From positions 1-34,426 of the forward strand of contig JAWOBP010000150.1 of assembly GCA_046484285.1 (NCBI GenBank): a stretch of 34,426 bases of DNA, in the 5' to 3' direction. The first letter of the stretch is position 1; each line of letters starts with the position of its first letter. Origin of the DNA: CAZHCG01 sp046484285 (lineage in GTDB: Bacteria > Myxococcota_A > Polyangia > JAAYKL01). Made by a program: the position numbers and the translations under genes. Of this stretch, positions 31,845-34,426 are shown in pieces. The notes beneath the pieces are model-generated. The model had not been told where the DNA came from and made no database searches. It saw only the letters and a program-made list of their open reading frames with translations.

Positions 31845-31932
31845 CGTCCAAGTGTAAGTGTATTTTCGTCCAATTGCAAGTTTTAGGTCGTCCAATTGCA
31901 AGTTTTAGGTCGTCCAACTGCAACCCAGGGTT
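31845..31932. repeat. Four 22-bp iteron-like tandem repeats upstream of the ATPase gene
   Basis: Units start at 31845, 31867, 31889 and 31911, each beginning CGTCCA. The two middle units are identical over 22 bases (CGTCCAATTGCAAG, then TTTTAGGT). The outer ones are diverged, with the last matching only over its first 13 bases. The period of 22 is close to two turns of B-DNA. The array lies immediately before the ATPase start codon, so it may be a binding site for its own regulation, or an origin or recognition site of the cassette. Confidence 0.85.
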
Positions 31933-31980
31933 CGGAGGACTCTCCAGCCCGGAGCTTCGTGACATCGACTCGATCTATCC

Positions 31981-32011
31981 CGACCGCTACCTGGGCCCCG
32001 CGGCGGGCTGA
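31981..32011. repeat. Right 31-bp direct repeat (second lptB 3' end)
   Basis: Identical to 30567-30597. In the lptB reading frame the DNA just upstream encodes ELRDIDSIYP before DRYLGPAAG and a stop, resembling the true lptB end ELRASELARDRYLGPAAG. It could be the original 3' end of lptB or an att-type remnant. It lies four bases from the end of the radical-SAM remnant on the minus strand. Confidence 0.9.
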
Positions 32012-32015
32012 GCGA

Positions 32016-32606
32016 TCAGAAGCGCGGGCAGACGCGGCACTCCTCGGGCGGATTCGGACCGCGCATGCCCCGCCGCAGCTGGCGGGCCCGCTCGCCGTTC
32101 CAGATCTCGGCCAGGGGACGCTCGAACAGGTTGCCCAGGGGCTCCTCGGGACGGCAGTCGCAGAAGGTCAGGGCTCCGTCGACTCCGACCGGCGCCGTCT
32201 GCCAGGGCGAGAGGCAGTGCTCGTGCCGGGCGGCGCGCCGCCACAGCTCGTCCGGGCGCAGCAGGAGATGGTCGCGCACGGCGCCGGCCAGCCCCAGCTC
32301 CTCCAGCGATCGGCAGGAGAGCACCGGCAGCCCGCGCCGAAAGGCGACCGCGACCGCGCTGCGAACCGAGGCGCGCTGCGCCTCGGTGCCCGAGAGCCAC
32401 AGGCTGCGATTCCGGTTGGCCGCGAAGTTGAGGTCGGTCAGCGTCCAGGCGTCGGCCCCCAGATCGGCGACGACTCCGGCCAGCTCCGGCAGAGCCTCGG
32501 CGGTCTCGACCGAGATCGCGGTGAACACGGCCAGCGACGAGGGACGATCGCCGCTTCGTCCTCCTGCCGCGCGCAATTCCTCGACGAACGCCGAGGCGTT
32601 CCGCGA
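32016..32606 (-). pseudogene. Radical-SAM/SPASM protein remnant (C-terminal part only)
   Basis: About 197 codons remain, ending at 32016. The sequence is the second half of a SPASM-type radical-SAM enzyme: a TIM-barrel end (VFTAISVETAEALPELAGVV, LGADAWTLTDLNF) and a SPASM-like Cys cluster (FCDCRPEEPLGNL and PPEECRVCPRF). The N-terminal CxxxCxxC iron-sulfur motif is missing. Upstream the frame is blocked by a TGA (32607-32609), the stop of the glycosyltransferase-like frame. TTG at 32574-32576 could restart translation (MRAAGGRSGD), but the product would lack the catalytic core. It looks like the 3' half of a gene left after a deletion. Confidence 0.6.
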
Positions 32607-33683
32607 TCAGGCTTCCGTCCAAGCGCTCGAGCGCCTCGCTGTAGACGTGGGATCCCCCCGGCTGGGCACGGCCGGCACCAACCTGGCGCCGACCCCCAGC
32701 CGCTCCAGGCAGACGCCGTTGTGGGCCTGCTCGGGTTGGAACGGCATCACCGCGACCGGAACCTCGCGAGCCAACGCCTCGAAGACGGTCTGCTGGCCCC
32801 CGTGGCAGACCGCGACGGCCGCCCGGTCCAGCAACTTGTCGACCGGCGCGAAGCGAAAGGCCCTCAGCCGGGGATGCTCGGGCAGTCTCCGCAGCAAGTC
32901 CTCCCTTCCTCCCGCGGCGAACGCCACGCGCCAGCCCGCCTCCAGCAGCACGCCCACCACCTTGGCGGCCGGAGCCGGATCCGGGCAGGCCGTGCCGAAG
33001 CCGACCAGGGCCAGCCCTTCGTCCAAGGGTTCGACCGCTCTTTCGTCGAGACCCGGCCAGCGGCTCCAGGCCAACGGTCCCACGTGCTCTATTCCCGGGC
33101 CGCGCACAAGCATGAACTCCGGCACGTCCCACAGGAAGGTGCGCTCGCCCAGCAGCAGCTCACGCACGTCGGCCACCGCGGGCAGACCGAGCCGCGAGAG
33201 AGCCTGGCTGGCCCGTTCGGCCGCGAAGCCGAAGAAGAAGTTCAGGTACGCCGCCTGCTCCTCCCGTCCGGCCTCGCCCAAAGTGAAATCCAGCACCTCG
33301 TCGTGTCCGGGCAGCATGCAGCCGCAGCCCAGGGTGTCGCACGGCACGTCTGCGAGAGCCGACGCCGACGCGGTGGTGAACCTGAAGATCGCCAGCACCC
33401 GATCCGGCCGGATCTCGAGGATCAGGGCCTCCTCCCGGCGTGTCACCTCCTCGAAGAGCCGCGGTCGCTTGAACCACGAAAAGGACGGGGAGGGCCCGCC
33501 GTCAGCCTGCTGGATGCCCGGCAGCAGCCGGTGGTCGATGCCCAGCGACTCCCCCAAAGACGATCTCTCGTTCGCGACGGCCAGCTCGACCTCGTGGCCC
33601 AGCTCGAGCAGAGCCTCGCGCACTGCGAGCGCCTTGGCCAGATGAAAAAGGGCGTTGTTACCGGGAAGCAGGAGAAAACGCAC
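32607..33683 (-). CDS. GT1-like glycosyltransferase, C-terminus disrupted
   Basis: The 358-aa product starts at GTG with MRFLLLPGNNALFHLAKALA and GHEVELAVANER, the Rossmann N-domain of MurG/UGT-like glycosyltransferases. The nucleotide-sugar-binding motif is present: CHGGQQTVFEALAREVPVAV (C293-) then QPEQAHNGVCLERLGVGARL. After VPAVPSRG the frame reads a short unlikely tail (DPTSTARRSSAWTEA) and stops. In the +1 frame the same DNA encodes GGSHVYSEALERLDGSLIAE, which looks like genuine coding sequence. The usual final ~60 residues of the family are absent. It may be truncated or fused by deletion to the radical-SAM remnant. The substrate is unknown. Confidence 0.7.
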   Translation of the reverse strand: MRFLLLPGNNALFHLAKALAVREALLELGHEVELAVANERSSLGESLGIDHRLLPGIQQADGGPSPSFSWFKRPRLFEEVTRREEALILEIRPDRVLAIFRFTTASASALADVPCDTLGCGCMLPGHDEVLDFTLGEAGREEQAAYLNFFFGFAAERASQALSRLGLPAVADVRELLLGERTFLWDVPEFMLVRGPGIEHVGPLAWSRWPGLDERAVEPLDEGLALVGFGTACPDPAPAAKVVGVLLEAGWRVAFAAGGREDLLRRLPEHPRLRAFRFAPVDKLLDRAAVAVCHGGQQTVFEALAREVPVAVMPFQPEQAHNGVCLERLGVGARLVPAVPSRGDPTSTARRSSAWTEA

Positions 33684-33710
33684 TTTTTCGCAGGACCCCG
33701 TTTTTTGGTA
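33684..33710. repeat. Possible short piece of the dispersed repeat (copy C)
   Basis: TTTTTCGCAGGACCCCGTTTTTTGG resembles the 3' tail of copy A (TTTTTCGCGCAGGACCCGAC, followed by TTTTGG) with small indels. It abuts the start codon of the glycosyltransferase gene. Only the tail is seen, so this is weak. Confidence 0.35.
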
Positions 33711-33804
33711 AACGATCTCTCGGCCGAGCCGCGACTCGCGAGAGCCTCCGCAGCTTGACCCGTGCGTCTACAAACTGAAGACCCTGAAGCGCGGGTGGGG
33801 CGGG

Positions 33805-33878
33805 TGTCAGACACGCTGAAGCGCGGCGGGGGTAGATAATCAGTTGATTGGAAAGTTCCGTTCCCGGCGGTTTTTCGC
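33805..33878. repeat. Dispersed repeat, copy B, upstream of the RAYT gene
   Basis: Begins GTGTCAGACACGCTGAAGCG and contains the same 29-base core (33835-33863, GATAATCAGTTGATTG... to GTTCCGTTC) as copy A at 25250, followed by CGGCGGTTTTTCGC after one mismatch. The start contains a short palindrome (GTGTCAGACAC), as often seen beside RAYT-type transposase genes. It ends 53 bases before the RAYT start codon. Confidence 0.7.
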
Positions 33879-33931
33879 ACTGGGCGAAACTTTTTTGCAA
33901 CCGATCGGGCCGATCGTCCGATGTAAGGAGC

Positions 33932-34426
33932 ATGGGACATCCAATCAGAATTTATCAGCCGGGGATCGTCTACTCGATGGTCTCCAACATCGTCGACCGC
34001 CAGTTCATGCTCAAGCCGGACCACCACCCGGACAACCCGCTTCTGTCGCTCGAGAGCCCGCCCGAGGCCTAGTGCCTCGTCAATCGAAAACGTTCGGGTA
34101 GAGCGAGCAACTGTCCGCGAGGCCAAGGAAGGACGACGAAGGCGTGGCAGCGCCACGTCGAGGAGGAGTGACGCAGGGATCGTGGCCAGGGCCCGCTCTC
34201 ACCTGAACGGGAGAGGTTGACGAGGCACTAGTCGCCGGACGTGGGTGCGGGTCAACGTGCGCGAGATGGAGGAGGGTTTCGCAGCCGAGCGGCGCAGGGA
34301 GGGCCGGCCGGCCCGGGGCGTGCCCGCGCTGTACGCGCTGGAACCGCGGGACCGCCCGAGCAAGCCGCGGGAGAAGAGCGGTCCCATCCCGCGGGTGCTG
34401 GCCTCGGACCCGGAGCTGAAGAAGCT
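33932..34426 (+). pseudogene. RAYT-like (REP-associated tyrosine transposase) gene, broken, runs off the right edge
   Basis: The first 46 codons after a TAAGGAG site encode MGHPIRIYQPGIVYSMVSNI and DRQFMLKPDHHPDN, the usual N-terminus of RAYT/IS200-like Y1 transposases, then hit TAG at 34070. From about 34234 another frame reads WVRVNVREMEEGFAAERRRE, then PALYALEPRDRPSKPREKSG and continues past the window end, like the C-terminal part of the same family. The central catalytic region (HUH pair and Tyr) is missing. In its place is the 161-bp inverted-repeat element. It is therefore inactive unless complemented. Confidence 0.6.
34070..34230. mobile_element. 161-bp MITE-like element with 14-bp perfect terminal inverted repeats
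   Basis: TAGTGCCTCGTCAA at 34070-34083 is the exact reverse complement of TTGACGAGGCACTA at 34217-34230. Matching extends imperfectly inward (CGTTCxGGT on both sides). Both ends carry TA, as expected if TA is the duplicated target, which suggests an IS630/Tc1-type non-autonomous element. It has no coding capacity. It occupies the gap in the RAYT gene. Confidence 0.7.

Larger units (their letters stand above)
30567..32011. mobile_element. Candidate 1.4-kb integrative cassette in the lptB 3' end
   Basis: An AAA/DUF4143 ATPase gene and a four-unit 22-bp repeat array lie between exact 31-bp copies of the lptB 3' end. Without it the lptB stop would be followed four bases later by the stop of the convergent radical-SAM remnant, a natural convergent spacing, so the cassette appears to have split an existing gene junction. 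No integrase or transposase is present, so mobilisation would need a helper or another mechanism. This is an inference from the repeats and context. Confidence 0.55.

Noticed and set aside
31845..31932. Possible CRISPR array
   Set aside because: The 22-base units are directly adjacent with no unique spacers, and no cas genes are present.
32065..33645. Plus-strand frames across the glycosyltransferase/radical-SAM region
   Set aside because: They are Ser/Arg-rich shadows. The minus strand shows motif-bearing peptides of known families.

Overview
The window is high-GC DNA with dense, mostly co-oriented gene blocks. The content looks like a Gram-negative bacterium of the Myxococcota / former Deltaproteobacteria type: a Hanks-type kinase with PEGA repeats, large Cys-rich secreted lipoproteins, Kelch-like lipoproteins, an Asp/Ala-rich linker before a CGC-type tail, PilZ, and an lptC-lptA-lptB set (so an LPS-bearing outer membrane). 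This taxonomic reading is an inference from gene content. No rRNA, tRNA or CRISPR array was seen.

Region 1 (1-345) does not match the rest. It has lower GC, very short overlapping minus-strand genes, acidic peptides and CxxC zinc-knuckle pairs, as in haloarchaeal or halovirus DNA. It ends at a sequence nearly identical to the end of an inverted-repeat element found again near 34.2 kb. It is either a foreign insertion or an assembly chimera.

Region 2 (363-4352, minus) is a tightly packed operon: an S41/CTP-like secreted protein that has lost its catalytic Ser and Lys, a LolA-like carrier, RNase E/G and a PilZ protein. Region 3 (4828-18852) holds envelope proteins: an 1834-aa lipoprotein metalloprotease followed by a strong terminator, an unknown 172-aa protein, a FecR/VIT/VWA/TPR protein, a Kelch-like lipoprotein and a C-terminally membrane-anchored repeat protein. 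Region 4 (18862-23915, minus) holds a PEGA kinase, an M14 carboxypeptidase and a VKOR-DsbA fusion.

Region 5 (24071-30597) is mostly housekeeping: rnc with a small exported protein, free methionine-(R)-sulfoxide reductase, glmS, pterin-4a-carbinolamine dehydratase, and a lipoprotein-lptC-lptA-lptB operon. A transposase relic and one copy of a dispersed repeat lie at 25.25-25.64 kb.

Region 6 (30567-34426) is the most dynamic part. An AAA/DUF4143 ATPase gene, with four 22-bp iteron-like repeats directly upstream of its start, sits between two exact 31-bp copies of the lptB 3' end. This looks like a small integrative cassette. Beyond it are a glycosyltransferase and a radical-SAM/SPASM remnant joined by a frame-disrupted scar. 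Last comes a RAYT-like transposase gene whose middle is replaced by a 161-bp element with 14-bp perfect terminal inverted repeats. A second copy of the dispersed repeat lies immediately upstream of the RAYT gene.
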